From NCBI GenBank assembly GCA_963422775.4, contig CAUJSJ030000127.1:15831-79830 (forward strand): a stretch of 64,000 bases of DNA, given 5' to 3'. Positions 10,698 through 19,565 of this stretch are shown piece after piece. Source of the stretch: Pelomonas sp963422775. GTDB taxonomy: Bacteria > Pseudomonadota > Gammaproteobacteria > Burkholderiales > Burkholderiaceae_C. A program made the position numbers and the translations under genes. Position 1 is the stretch's first letter. Each line of letters opens with the position of its first letter. The notes under the pieces are model-generated. The model was given only the letters and a program-made list of their open reading frames with translations. It had not been told where the DNA came from and ran no database searches.

Positions 10698-12707
10698 TCA
10701 GGGCTGCAGGTACTTGGCCAGGAAGGCCTCCATGCGCTCGGCAAAGTCCACGCGGTTCTTCAGCACGGCGAAGCCATGGCCCTCGCCGGGGTAGCTGATC
10801 CAGACGGGCTCATTGCCGGCCTCGCGCAGCGCCTTGCGCAGCCGCTCGCCGTGCGCCAGCGGCACGCGCAGGTCGGCCTCGCCGAAGGCCAGCAGCAGTG
10901 GTGCCTTGATGCGCGAGGCCAGCCTGACGGGCGAGTTGGCGGCGATCAGGGCGGCGTCCTTGTCGGGGTCGCCAATCATCTCGGGCAGCGCGTATTTGCG
11001 GCCGAAGTTGCTGGCGTCGTCCTTGATCCACCAGGAGCCGCGCAGCAGCAGGTCCAGGTCCGTCACGGCCACCCAGGCGACGCCGCACCGGTAGAGCTCG
11101 GCATCCTTCACCAGGCCCATCAGCGTGCTGTAGCCGCCGTAGCTGGCGCCGGCGATGCAGGCCTTGTCGCTCGCGATGCCCTGCGCCTGGGCCCAGCGCA
11201 GCGCATCGGCCACGTCGTCCTGCATGGCCTGGCCCCACTGCTTGAAGCCGGCCTTGAAATGCGCCTCGCCGTAGCCCGTGCTGCCGCGGAACTCGGGCTC
11301 GATGACGGCATAGCCGCGCGAGGCCAGGAACTGCGCCATCGGGTGCCACCCCCAGCTGCCGCCGCGCACCCAGGGCCCGCCGTGAACCAGGACGACGGCC
11401 GGCAGCGGCCCCTTGGCCTCGGGGCTCTTCGTGACCCAGACCGGCAGGTCGCGGCCATCGCGGGCCTTGATGCGGTGCAGGTCCAGCACGGCCATCTGCT
11501 CGGGCTTGACGTCGGCGCGCATGCGGCCGAGCGTCTGCCAGGGCTTTTCGCCCTCTGGCGGCTTGGCCTGGTAGTACCAGAGCCGGCCTGGGTCGCGGTC
11601 GCTGGTGCTGCGCACCAGGGCCACCATGTCGGGCTCGCCGCAGCGGCGGCAGCTGATTTGGTTGATGCGGTTGGGGAACAGCGTGTCGGCCTTCTGCTGC
11701 AGGGCCTTGAGCGACTCGTCGAACCACACGGTCGTCTCGCCGTCCACGGTCACACGCACGCCCCGCGCGCGGCCGGCGCCGTCGGTGATGAGGCTGCCGG
11801 CGAAGTCGAAGCCGGGCGTCACGACCAGCGGCTTGGCTTCAGGCGCCTTGGCGGCGAAGTCATAGCGCGTCAGCACCTGGTAGCCCTGCGGCCCTTCGTT
11901 GCGCGTCACGTAGAGGTTGCCGGCGTTGTCGACCGAGTTGGGCGAGAAAGGCGCGTTGAACAGGTCGGCCTCGTAGAGCTGCACCCAGTCCTTGCTGCCC
12001 GGCGCCCGCCACCAGGCGGCCTGGCGGCCTTTGTTCAGCGTGATGGCGACGCGCGGCTCGGCCTGGTCGTCGGTCAGCCAGCCGACGGTGTTCCTGGGCT
12101 GGTCGAAGTTGATCGAGCGCGTGCGGCCGGTGCGCGCGTTCAGCCATAGCGGCGTCAGCGTGTGCACGTCGTCGAGGGCCCACTCGGCGATCAGCACTTC
12201 GTCGTTGACGGCGCCGGCCTGCTGCGCCGGCACGCGCAGCAGCATGTGGTTCCAGTCCAGGATGCGCTCGTCCACGCCGCCGGTGTTGAAGAAGGGCTTG
12301 CCCATGCGGCGCACGAGCTGGCGCAGCTGCTTGCCGTCGGCGTTGACGCTGAAAAGTCCCGGTGCGCCGTTGGGGCGGCCGCTGCCGTCCGACAGGTCCA
12401 CGATGCTGAAGATGAGCCTGTCTTCGTTGACCCAGCGCACCTGGCTGACGTCGCCGTCGCCGTACTGGGCAACGCGCTGCATCTTGCCGTCGGGGCCCAT
12501 GTCGACAATGACAAGGCCCACGCGCGGCACGCCCTTGGCCGACGTGAGGGCCAGGCGCCGGCCCGAGGGCGACAGCACGGCCTCGACGATGTCGGCGTCC
12601 TTGAAGAACACCTCGGCGGGCGGGGACGCGGCCTGCACGGCCTTCGAAAGGGTGGCGGACAGCAAAAAGCCGGCAACGACGCCGGCCCAACGTTTCAAGG
12701 TCTCCAA
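10698..12707 (-). CDS. Secreted S9-family serine peptidase (copy 2)
   Basis: The paralogue of the downstream gene has the same layout: signal peptide (GVVAGFLLSATLSKAVQA), propeller and hydrolase domain. The triad I infer is Ser522 (GASYGGYST), Asp612 (FGEADLRV) and His644 (EGHGF). The C-termini of the two copies are nearly identical (EAFLAKYLQP). I place the start at the TTG at 12707 because GGGAGGAG precedes it at good spacing and the signal peptide follows. An ATG at 12752 is an alternative. The pair arose by tandem duplication and is probably co-transcribed. Confidence 0.87.
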   Translation of the reverse strand: METLKRWAGVVAGFLLSATLSKAVQAASPPAEVFFKDADIVEAVLSPSGRRLALTSAKGVPRVGLVIVDMGPDGKMQRVAQYGDGDVSQVRWVNEDRLIFSIVDLSDGSGRPNGAPGLFSVNADGKQLRQLVRRMGKPFFNTGGVDERILDWNHMLLRVPAQQAGAVNDEVLIAEWALDDVHTLTPLWLNARTGRTRSINFDQPRNTVGWLTDDQAEPRVAITLNKGRQAAWWRAPGSKDWVQLYEADLFNAPFSPNSVDNAGNLYVTRNEGPQGYQVLTRYDFAAKAPEAKPLVVTPGFDFAGSLITDGAGRARGVRVTVDGETTVWFDESLKALQQKADTLFPNRINQISCRRCGEPDMVALVRSTSDRDPGRLWYYQAKPPEGEKPWQTLGRMRADVKPEQMAVLDLHRIKARDGRDLPVWVTKSPEAKGPLPAVVLVHGGPWVRGGSWGWHPMAQFLASRGYAVIEPEFRGSTGYGEAHFKAGFKQWGQAMQDDVADALRWAQAQGIASDKACIAGASYGGYSTLMGLVKDAELYRCGVAWVAVTDLDLLLRGSWWIKDDASNFGRKYALPEMIGDPDKDAALIAANSPVRLASRIKAPLLLAFGEADLRVPLAHGERLRKALREAGNEPVWISYPGEGHGFAVLKNRVDFAERMEAFLAKYLQP

Positions 12708-12840
12708 GGTTTCTCCTCCCAGCGCCGCTTCGTTGACAGCGCCGCGCAGCATAGGGCAGGGCGCTGCGTAGGCAAGCTGCGCAACTTGGCAATCCTCACC
12801 CTCCCGTCAGGGCACCGCCCCTGCAGGACAATGCCTCGCC

Positions 12841-14451
12841 ATGACTGCTGCTCCCCACGACGCTCCCGTCGTCATCATCGGTGCCGGCCTGGCTGGCCTG
12901 ACCGTGGCCCTGCACCTGGCCGACACCGTGCCCGTCGTCGTGCTGGCCAAGCGCGAGCTGAACGAAGCCGCCACGGCCTGGGCCCAGGGCGGCATCGTCG
13001 GCGTGCTGGGCAGCGACGACTCCATCGAAAGCCATGTGCGCGACACCCAGGACGCCGGCGCCGGGCTCGTGGATGAAGCGGCGGCCCGCTTCATCGCCGA
13101 GCGCAGCGCGGCCGCCGTGGGCTGGCTGGTCGACCAGGGCGTGCCGTTCACCCCGGACGACACGGGCCCGATGGGCCTGCACCTGACGCGCGAAGGCGGC
13201 CACGCGGTGCGCCGCATCGCCCACGCGGCCGATGCGACCGGCAAGGCCATCCACGACCAGCTGCTGGACGTGGCGCGCCGCCACCCCAACATCAGGCTGT
13301 GCGAGCGCTGGATGGCGCTGGACCTGATCACGTCGCGCCACGCGCAGCGCGACGAACCCACGCGCTGCTACGGCGTCTACGCGCTGGACATGGACCACCA
13401 GCGCGTCGAGACGCTGCCGGCCCGCGCCGTCGTGCTGGCCACCGGCGGCGCCGGCAAGGTCTACCGCTACACGACCAACCCCGACACCTCCACCGGCGAC
13501 GGCATCGCCATGGCCTGGCGCGCCGGCTGCCGCGTGGCGAACATGGAGTTCATCCAGTTCCACCCGACCTGCCTGTACCACCCGCAGGAGCGCAGCTTCC
13601 TCATCACGGAAGCGTTGCGCGGGGAGGGCGCTTACCTGAAGTTGCCTGACCACCTCGGGGGCACCCGCTTCATGGCCGCGCACGATGAACGCATGGAGCT
13701 GGCGCCGCGCGACATCGTCGCCCGCGCGATCGACTTCGAGATGAAGAAGCACGGCCTGGACCATGTGTGGCTGGACGCCACGCACCTCGGCGAAGCCTTC
13801 CTCATCGAGCATTTCCCCACCATCCACGCCCGCTGCCTGAAGCTCGGCATCGATATCGCGAGGCAACCCATCCCCGTCGTGCCGGCCGTGCACTTCACCT
13901 GCGGCGGCGCCGTGACCGACCTCAGCGGCCGCTGCGACCTGCCAGGCCTGTACGCCGTGGGCGAGACCGGCTACACGGGCCTGCACGGCGCCAACCGGCT
14001 GGCCAGCAATTCGCTGCTGGAATGTGTGGTGCTGGGCCAGACCTGCGCGGCCGACATCCTGGCCCACGCGCCGCAGGCCCCTGCGCCGCTGCCGGCCTGG
14101 GACGAAAGCCAGGTCGAGAACGCCGACGAGCAGGTCGTCATCGCCCACAACTGGGACGAGCTGCGCCTGTTGATGTGGAACTACGTCGGCATCGTGCGCA
14201 CCACCAAGCGCCTGGAGCGGGCGCTGCACCGCATCGCGCTGCTGCGCAGCGAGATCGACGACTACTACGCCAACTTCCGCGTCACGCGCGACCTGCTGGA
14301 GTTGCGCAACCTCGTCGACTGCGCCGAGCTCATCGTGCGCTCCGCCCTGATGCGCCACGAGAGTCGCGGCCTGCACTACAGCCGCGACTACCCGCAGACG
14401 CTGCCGGTGAGTTTTCCGACGGTGTTGATCAGCGAGCGCCGCCGGCGCTAG
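12841..14451 (+). CDS. nadB: NadB, L-aspartate oxidase
   Basis: The 536-residue flavoenzyme converts L-aspartate to iminoaspartate, the first step of de novo NAD synthesis. The N-terminal FAD-binding GAGLAGLTVALHL, the AATAWAQGGIV segment, the RRIAHAADATGKAI region, CGGAVTDLSGRCDLPGLYAVGE and HGANRLASNSLLE are all typical. The length is normal. The partner quinolinate synthase gene nadA is 340 bases downstream on the other strand, convergent with it. Confidence 0.95.
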   Translation: MTAAPHDAPVVIIGAGLAGLTVALHLADTVPVVVLAKRELNEAATAWAQGGIVGVLGSDDSIESHVRDTQDAGAGLVDEAAARFIAERSAAAVGWLVDQGVPFTPDDTGPMGLHLTREGGHAVRRIAHAADATGKAIHDQLLDVARRHPNIRLCERWMALDLITSRHAQRDEPTRCYGVYALDMDHQRVETLPARAVVLATGGAGKVYRYTTNPDTSTGDGIAMAWRAGCRVANMEFIQFHPTCLYHPQERSFLITEALRGEGAYLKLPDHLGGTRFMAAHDERMELAPRDIVARAIDFEMKKHGLDHVWLDATHLGEAFLIEHFPTIHARCLKLGIDIARQPIPVVPAVHFTCGGAVTDLSGRCDLPGLYAVGETGYTGLHGANRLASNSLLECVVLGQTCAADILAHAPQAPAPLPAWDESQVENADEQVVIAHNWDELRLLMWNYVGIVRTTKRLERALHRIALLRSEIDDYYANFRVTRDLLELRNLVDCAELIVRSALMRHESRGLHYSRDYPQTLPVSFPTVLISERRRR

Positions 14452-14457
14452 CCAGTC

Positions 14458-14748
14458 CTACTTCCTCGACCGCAGCGCCGTCCTCGCCTGCACGAAATTG
14501 AATGCATAGCTGACCGCCTCGACGATGGCGTTGTCGATCTCCAGGCGCTCGTGCTCCGTCAGGTAGAAGCTGAAGTCCACCTCATGGCGGATGTAGCGCG
14601 GGGGCAGGCGGTTCAGTGCGACGCAGGCCACGTCGCAAAGCAGGTCGTTGCTGCCCGCGATCTCGGGGAAGTCCTTGGACGCATCCATGACCGCGCCGAA
14701 GACCTCGCGCTCGTGGTGGTTGTAGAGGGAGCTGAAGTCGGCGTTCAT
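14458..14748 (-). CDS. ComFB-like late competence family protein
   Basis: The 96-residue protein matches the small ComFB family (PF10719): YNHHEREVFGAVMDASKDFP at the start, then DLLCDVACVALNRLPPRYIRH and an ERLEIDNAIVEAV helix. ComFB proteins are named for the Bacillus late-competence operon, and some homologues bind cyclic nucleotides. The role here is unknown. It sits between the convergent nadB and nadA genes and could be co-transcribed with nadA, which lies just upstream on the same strand. Confidence 0.75.
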   Translation of the reverse strand: MNADFSSLYNHHEREVFGAVMDASKDFPEIAGSNDLLCDVACVALNRLPPRYIRHEVDFSFYLTEHERLEIDNAIVEAVSYAFNFVQARTALRSRK

Positions 14749-14787
14749 GGCGGGCTTTCCTGAGGGAATGGTGGATTTATAGCGCGT

Positions 14788-15888
14788 TCATGCGGCGCCG
14801 ATGCCCGGCGTCATCCCGCTGGCGGCAGTCTTTCGCGCGGCGACGAAATCCAGCATGCGGGTGATGCAGCCCTGGGCCTTGACGCGGATGGCTTCCTCCA
14901 CGTGGATCTCCGGCTGCCCGGCCTCCAGGCAATCGACGAGATTGGCCAGGCCGTTCATCGCCATCCACGGGCAGTGGGCGCAGCTCTTGCACGTGGCACT
15001 GTTGCCGGCGGTGGGCGCCTCGATCAACGTCTTGCCGGGTGCGAGCTGGCGCATGCGGTGCAGGATGCCGTTGTCGGTGGCGACGATGTAGGCCGGCGCG
15101 GTGCCGTCGACGACAGCCTTGATCAGCGCCGACGTCGAGCCGACGACGTCGGCCTGCTCGACGACGCTCTTGGGCGACTCGGGATGCACCAGCACCAGTG
15201 CTCCGGCGTGCTGCTCGCGCAGCAACTCCAGCTCCAGGCCGCGGAATTCGTCGTGCACGATGCAGGCGCCGTTCCACATCAGCATGTCGGCGCCGGTCTG
15301 CTCCTGGATGTAGCGGCCGAGATGACGGTCGGGCGCCCACAGGATCTTCTGGCCCCTGGCATGCAGGTCGGCCACGATCTCCAGCGCGCAGGAACTGGTC
15401 ACCATCCAGTCGGCGCGCGCCTTCACGGCCGCGCTGGTGTTGGCGTAGACGACGACCTGGCGGTCCGGATGGGCGTCGCAGAAGGCGGCGAAGTCGTCGG
15501 CCGGGCAGCCCAGGTCCAGCGAACAGGTGGCGTCGAGGTCGGGCATCAGCACGCGCTTCTCGGGGCTGAGGATCTTGGCCGTCTCACCCATGAAGCGCAC
15601 GCCGGCCACCACGAGGGTCTGGGCGGCGTGGTCGCGGCCGAAGCGGGCCATCTCCAGCGAGTCGGACACGATGCCGCCAGTCTCGAGCGCCAGGTCCTGC
15701 AACCAGCCATCCACGTAGTAGTGGGCGACGAGCACGGCGTTGTGTTGCTGAAGCAGCGCCTTGGCGCGCTCGGCCAGGGCCTGGCGCTGGGGTGGCGTCA
15801 GCGGCGCGGGCGTCTTGGCCCAGGCATGGGCGGTGGAGCAGGTGCCGGCGGCGTCCTGCCTGGTGTAGTCGAACAGCTGTGTGTCCAT
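14788..15888 (-). CDS. nadA: NadA, quinolinate synthase
   Basis: The 366-residue enzyme condenses iminoaspartate from NadB with dihydroxyacetone phosphate to give quinolinate. Family features are HYYVDGWLQDLALETGG, GVRFMGETAKILSPEKRV, the MPDLDATCSLDLGC block and the C-terminal CKSCAHCPWM, whose CxxCxxC contains a [4Fe-4S] ligand, followed by MNGLANL. The ATG at 15888 gives MDTQLFDY. An upstream in-frame extension is Pro/Arg-rich and unlikely to be translated. Confidence 0.95.
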   Translation of the reverse strand: MDTQLFDYTRQDAAGTCSTAHAWAKTPAPLTPPQRQALAERAKALLQQHNAVLVAHYYVDGWLQDLALETGGIVSDSLEMARFGRDHAAQTLVVAGVRFMGETAKILSPEKRVLMPDLDATCSLDLGCPADDFAAFCDAHPDRQVVVYANTSAAVKARADWMVTSSCALEIVADLHARGQKILWAPDRHLGRYIQEQTGADMLMWNGACIVHDEFRGLELELLREQHAGALVLVHPESPKSVVEQADVVGSTSALIKAVVDGTAPAYIVATDNGILHRMRQLAPGKTLIEAPTAGNSATCKSCAHCPWMAMNGLANLVDCLEAGQPEIHVEEAIRVKAQGCITRMLDFVAARKTAASGMTPGIGAA

Positions 15889-15962
15889 GGGTGCGGTCTC
15901 GCGGGATTCAGAAGCGCTCGGCGGCGTGTGTCGGATGGGCTGGGCCTTCCTACACTCGGCGC

Positions 15963-16775
15963 ATGGCGATGTGGGGTGATTGTCCGTCCGCTGGCGTTTC
16001 GACCCGCACCGCGGGGCCTTGGGCGCGGCGACTCGCCGGCCTGGCCCTGGCCGTGGGCGGCCTCGGCCTGGCGCAGGCGGCACCGGATGACCTCCAACCG
16101 CGGCTGCGCTTCATCGTCGGCGAGGACTGGGCGCCGCCCTACCTCGAACTGCGCGGCGGCCGGCCGGTCGGCGGCCTGGCGTTCGACCTCATGGAAAGGG
16201 TCGCCGCGGCAGCAGGCGCCCGGCCCGACTACCTGATGCTGCCGCCCAAACGCACCCAGGTCGCGCTGCATGCCGGCGAGGCCGACCTGATGTGCATGAT
16301 GAGTCCGAAATGGCTGGCCCAGCCGCTGGCCGCCGACCGCGTCGGGCCGCCGATGGTGGTGCTGGAAGACGTGCTGGCGGTGGCGCCCGGCACGGGCGAC
16401 GGCAAGCCGCTGGATCTGTCGGCCCAGCGCGGCCTGCGCGTGGGCACGGTGCTGGGCTATCGCTACCAGGAGCTGGGGCCACTGTTCGAGGCGGGTCAAC
16501 TGACCCGCGAGGACGCCGGCAGCCAACAGGGCGTGCTCGACAAGCTGGCGCGCGGCCGCACGGAGGTGGCCGTGGTCGACCGCCTGGTGCTGGCCCAGTA
16601 CAACCGCGGCCGGCCGCGCACCGAGGCGCTGCAGGCGCTTCAGGTCGTGAGCCAGACGGTCACTCACTGCCTGCTGGGCGGCAAGACCCAGCTGCCTGCC
16701 CGTCGGCTGCAGCTGGCGCTGCGGGCCGTCATCGAACGCGGCGACGTGGCCCGGCTCATTCAGCGCTACCGCTGA
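15963..16775 (+). CDS. Periplasmic solute-binding protein (SBP_bac_3 type)
   Basis: The product of about 270 residues has a twin-arginine-like or Sec leader (ARRLAGLALAVGGLGLAQA) followed by a family-3 binding domain: LRFIVGEDWAPPYLELRGGRPVGGLAFDLMERVAAAAG, an ADLMCMM segment and the second lobe RVGTVLGYRYQELGPLF. No permease or ATPase genes are adjacent, so it may be an orphan sensor or amino-acid binding protein. The start could be ATG 15963 or 15969. Confidence 0.75.
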   Translation: MAMWGDCPSAGVSTRTAGPWARRLAGLALAVGGLGLAQAAPDDLQPRLRFIVGEDWAPPYLELRGGRPVGGLAFDLMERVAAAAGARPDYLMLPPKRTQVALHAGEADLMCMMSPKWLAQPLAADRVGPPMVVLEDVLAVAPGTGDGKPLDLSAQRGLRVGTVLGYRYQELGPLFEAGQLTREDAGSQQGVLDKLARGRTEVAVVDRLVLAQYNRGRPRTEALQALQVVSQTVTHCLLGGKTQLPARRLQLALRAVIERGDVARLIQRYR

Positions 16776-16790
16776 GCCGGGCGCAGGCAG

Positions 16791-17486
16791 TCAACGCCCC
16801 CAGTCGCCGCGGCGCCAGCCGGTGAACTGCGCGCCGTCCACCCAGCTGTTTTCCGCGTACTCGAAGCTGCGTTCCTGGCCGCGTGGGTCACGCGCAATGA
16901 TGCGCAGGCGCTTGGCGCGGCCCGGATCGGGGTCGACGCCGAAGGTGTCGTTGCCCATGCGGAACTTCTCGTCGCGGCGGGCCAGATCACGCAGGCGGCC
17001 GGACACGTCCACTTCGTGCCCGGGTGTGCCATAGCTCGCGGAGAGGATGGTGAACTGGCCGGCGTCACTACCGCCGTCGCGATGCGGGTTGCCCGCCCAG
17101 CCGCCGTTGTAGGTCGGCTCGCCCCAGCCGCCGCCGGCCCAGCCGACGAATTGCATGCCGTCGATCCACGCGCGTTCCGGGTAGTCGAAGCGGCGCTCGC
17201 GGCCCTGGCGGTCGCGCGCAAAGATGCGCAGCACCTTGTCGCGGCCGGGGTCGGGGTCGACGCCGAACAAGTCGTTCGTCAGGCGCACGCGGCGGTCGCG
17301 GCGGGCGAATTCGCGCAGCCTGTCCGTCACGTCCACGTGGTTGCGGTCGGTGCCGTAGCGGGCTTGCAGGATGGTGAACTCGCCGTCGTCATCGCCGCGC
17401 TGGGCCAGCGCGGGGGCGGACATGCCGGCCAGCAGGGAGGTCGCGAGGGCAGCGCCTGCGCCCAGTACATAGTGACGTCGAATCAT
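16791..17486 (-). CDS. Secreted protein with two DUF3395-like repeats
   Basis: The 231-residue product has a signal peptide (GAGAALATSLLAGMSAPALA, cleavage near 28). Two copies of a repeat of about 85 residues follow. Each contains YGT, a DVT/DVSxRLR element, NDxFGVDPDPGR, KxLRIxARDxxGxER and an FxGW end. This matches the DUF3395-like pattern found alone in bacterial secreted proteins. The Gly/Trp-rich linker (GWAGGGWGEPTYNGGW) separates the repeats. The function is unknown. The downstream neighbour on the same strand is unrelated; the upstream neighbour is a longer relative. Confidence 0.75.
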   Translation of the reverse strand: MIRRHYVLGAGAALATSLLAGMSAPALAQRGDDDGEFTILQARYGTDRNHVDVTDRLREFARRDRRVRLTNDLFGVDPDPGRDKVLRIFARDRQGRERRFDYPERAWIDGMQFVGWAGGGWGEPTYNGGWAGNPHRDGGSDAGQFTILSASYGTPGHEVDVSGRLRDLARRDEKFRMGNDTFGVDPDPGRAKRLRIIARDPRGQERSFEYAENSWVDGAQFTGWRRGDWGR

Positions 17487-17581
17487 GGTGCCTGTCTCCG
17501 TAGTGATGGCGAGCCTGATGCTCGCGCCGGGCGGGGCCGGGCCACGTCGGAGGACAGGCCGTCGGCCTGCCGGCAAACAGC

Positions 17582-18547
17582 TCAGGGCAGGCGCATCGTG
17601 TCGCGCTCGCTGACGCGCACGGTGTTGGTCGGCTCGTTGCCCCGGCGGTAGGTCACGCTCAGCGTCTTGCGCTGGCCGGGCGCGGGGTCGAAGCCGAACA
17701 GCTCGTTGCGCACATCGACCTCCAGCCGGTCGCCGCGCACCTGGGCGCGCACGGCCTGGGTCACGTCGACCCAGCGACCCTCGCCGCCGCCGTAGCTCGC
17801 GCTCTCGATGACAAGGCGGCCAGTGGGCATGGGCCTCGCCGGGCCGCGGTCGCCACCGCGGCCGCCCCAGTCGCCGCGGCCCCAGCCGACGAACTGATTG
17901 CCTTCCACGGTCTGGTATTCGCGGTAGTCGAAGGTGCGCTGCTGGCCGGCCCGGTCGCGGGCGACGATGCGCAGGATCTTGGTCTGGCCGGGCAGCGGGT
18001 CCACGCCGAACAGGTCGTTGGTCAGGCGGAACCGCTGGTCGCGGCGCGCCAGTTCGCGCAAGCGGTCGGTGACGTCCACATCGCGGCCGCTGGCACCGTA
18101 GGTGGCGTAGAGGATGGTGAACTCGCCGCTGTCTCGTCCATCTTCGTGGCGGTCGCCGCGGTCATTGCCACCATGCCAGCCGCGCGAGCCGCCCGCATCG
18201 CCACCCCAGTTGCCGCCGCCCCAGCCGATGAACTCGGCGCCGTCCACCCAGTCGCGCTCGCGGTACTCGAACTGGCGCTCCTGGCCCTGGCGGTCGCGCG
18301 CGTAGATGCGCAGCGTCTTCGTGCGTCCCGGGTCGGGGTCGACGCCGAACAGGTCGTTGGTCAGCCGGAAGCGCCGGTCCTGGCGCGCCAGTTCGCGCAG
18401 GCGGCCGGTGACGTCGACATGGCCGTTTTCGGTGCCGTAGCGGGCGTGCAGGATGACGAACTCGCCGTCATCTTCGGCGCGGGCCGGCAGGGTGAGGGCG
18501 CCGAGCAGGCCGGCGGCAAGGGCCAGGGTCAGGTGACGTCTTTGCAT
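17582..18547 (-). CDS. Secreted protein with three DUF3395-like repeats
   Basis: The 321-residue product begins with a signal peptide (LTLALAAGLLGALTLPARA). Three repeats follow. The first two carry the NDLFGVDPDPGR/NDLFGVDPLPGQ motif and the KxLRIxARDRxGQxRxF strand. The third is divergent (NELFGFDPAPGQRKTLSVTY). Gly/Trp/Arg-rich linkers join them. It is clearly homologous to the gene 95 bases downstream and is likely in the same transcription unit. A stable extracytoplasmic beta-rich protein is a fair guess; no ligand is known. Confidence 0.75.
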   Translation of the reverse strand: MQRRHLTLALAAGLLGALTLPARAEDDGEFVILHARYGTENGHVDVTGRLRELARQDRRFRLTNDLFGVDPDPGRTKTLRIYARDRQGQERQFEYRERDWVDGAEFIGWGGGNWGGDAGGSRGWHGGNDRGDRHEDGRDSGEFTILYATYGASGRDVDVTDRLRELARRDQRFRLTNDLFGVDPLPGQTKILRIVARDRAGQQRTFDYREYQTVEGNQFVGWGRGDWGGRGGDRGPARPMPTGRLVIESASYGGGEGRWVDVTQAVRAQVRGDRLEVDVRNELFGFDPAPGQRKTLSVTYRRGNEPTNTVRVSERDTMRLP

Positions 18548-18686
18548 GATGTGAGCGGGCTGTTGTCGTTTGAGAAGCATCCTATGCCGGCTCAACGCGC
18601 GGGCACTGCAGTCGGCCAGACGCGACACGCCGTCAGCTTCGTAACGGCGCGTGTCGCGGCCGGGTTGCCGCGATCAGAGCGAGCCT

Positions 18687-19496
18687 TCAGGCCTCGGCAA
18701 AGAAGCGGCTCGGCGGCATGCCCACCGTGCGCGTCACCATGGCCGTGAAGGCGCTGGCGCTGGCGTAGCCGAGCTCGCTGGCGATGAAGCTCATCGGCCG
18801 GCCTCGCGCGGCCAGCGTCAGCGCGTGGGCCAGCAGCAGCTGCGAGCGCCACTGCGCAAAGCTGGTGCCCAGCTGCTCGCGGAACAGCCGGCTCAGCGTG
18901 CGCGGGCTGGCGCCGGTCTCGGCCGCCCATTCCTCCAGCCCGGCATGGCGGCCGGGTTCGCGCAGCATGGCCTCGCAGAGCTTGCGCAGGCGAGCGTCCT
19001 GGGGCAGGGCGACGCCGAGCGCCAGCGCGCGAGCACGCCGCAGCTCGATCAGCAGCAGTTGCTCGATGCCGCGGCGGCGCTCGCCGTCCTCGGCGCTTTC
19101 CGGCGGGGCCGGGTCGGGCGTGGCGGGCAGGGCCTGCACCAGCTCGCGCAGCAGCGGCGACACCTCGAGCACGCGCCCCACCTGCCAGGCGTCGCCGGCC
19201 AGCAGCTCGGGGCCGAGGTAGAGCGTGCGCAGGTCGCACTGCTCGATGGCCGTGACCGCGTGGACGATGCCGGGCGGTATCCACACCGCGCGCGACGGCG
19301 GCACGATGTAGGTCGAGGCCTCCGTGTTCACCCGCACGGCGCCCGTCATCGAGAAGACGAGCTGGGCCCAGTCGTGGCGATGTGGCTGGATGTCGGCCAG
19401 GTGCTCCAGCAGCCGCGATTTGGCGCGCAGCGGGCGCTCCGGCGTGGGCGCAAAGCGCTCGGGCGAGAAGGCGGGAAAGCTCTGGCGGCCGGGCAT
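18687..19496 (-). CDS. AraC-family regulator with N-terminal cupin
   Basis: The 269-residue protein has a cupin sensor domain (HRHDWAQLVFSMTGAVRV, then VWIPPGIVHAV, about 40-100) and a C-terminal AraC DNA-binding domain ending SELGYASASAFTAMVTRTVG. It is transcribed away from the MFS exporter gene, with 69 bases between the starts, so it most likely controls that exporter and itself. Confidence 0.88.
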   Translation of the reverse strand: MPGRQSFPAFSPERFAPTPERPLRAKSRLLEHLADIQPHRHDWAQLVFSMTGAVRVNTEASTYIVPPSRAVWIPPGIVHAVTAIEQCDLRTLYLGPELLAGDAWQVGRVLEVSPLLRELVQALPATPDPAPPESAEDGERRRGIEQLLLIELRRARALALGVALPQDARLRKLCEAMLREPGRHAGLEEWAAETGASPRTLSRLFREQLGTSFAQWRSQLLLAHALTLAARGRPMSFIASELGYASASAFTAMVTRTVGMPPSRFFAEA

Positions 19497-19565
19497 GGCT
19501 GGATTTCGATAGAACTTGACGAACCATCGTAACTGCGCCGGCGCGCCACTGCCTACATTGCGACC

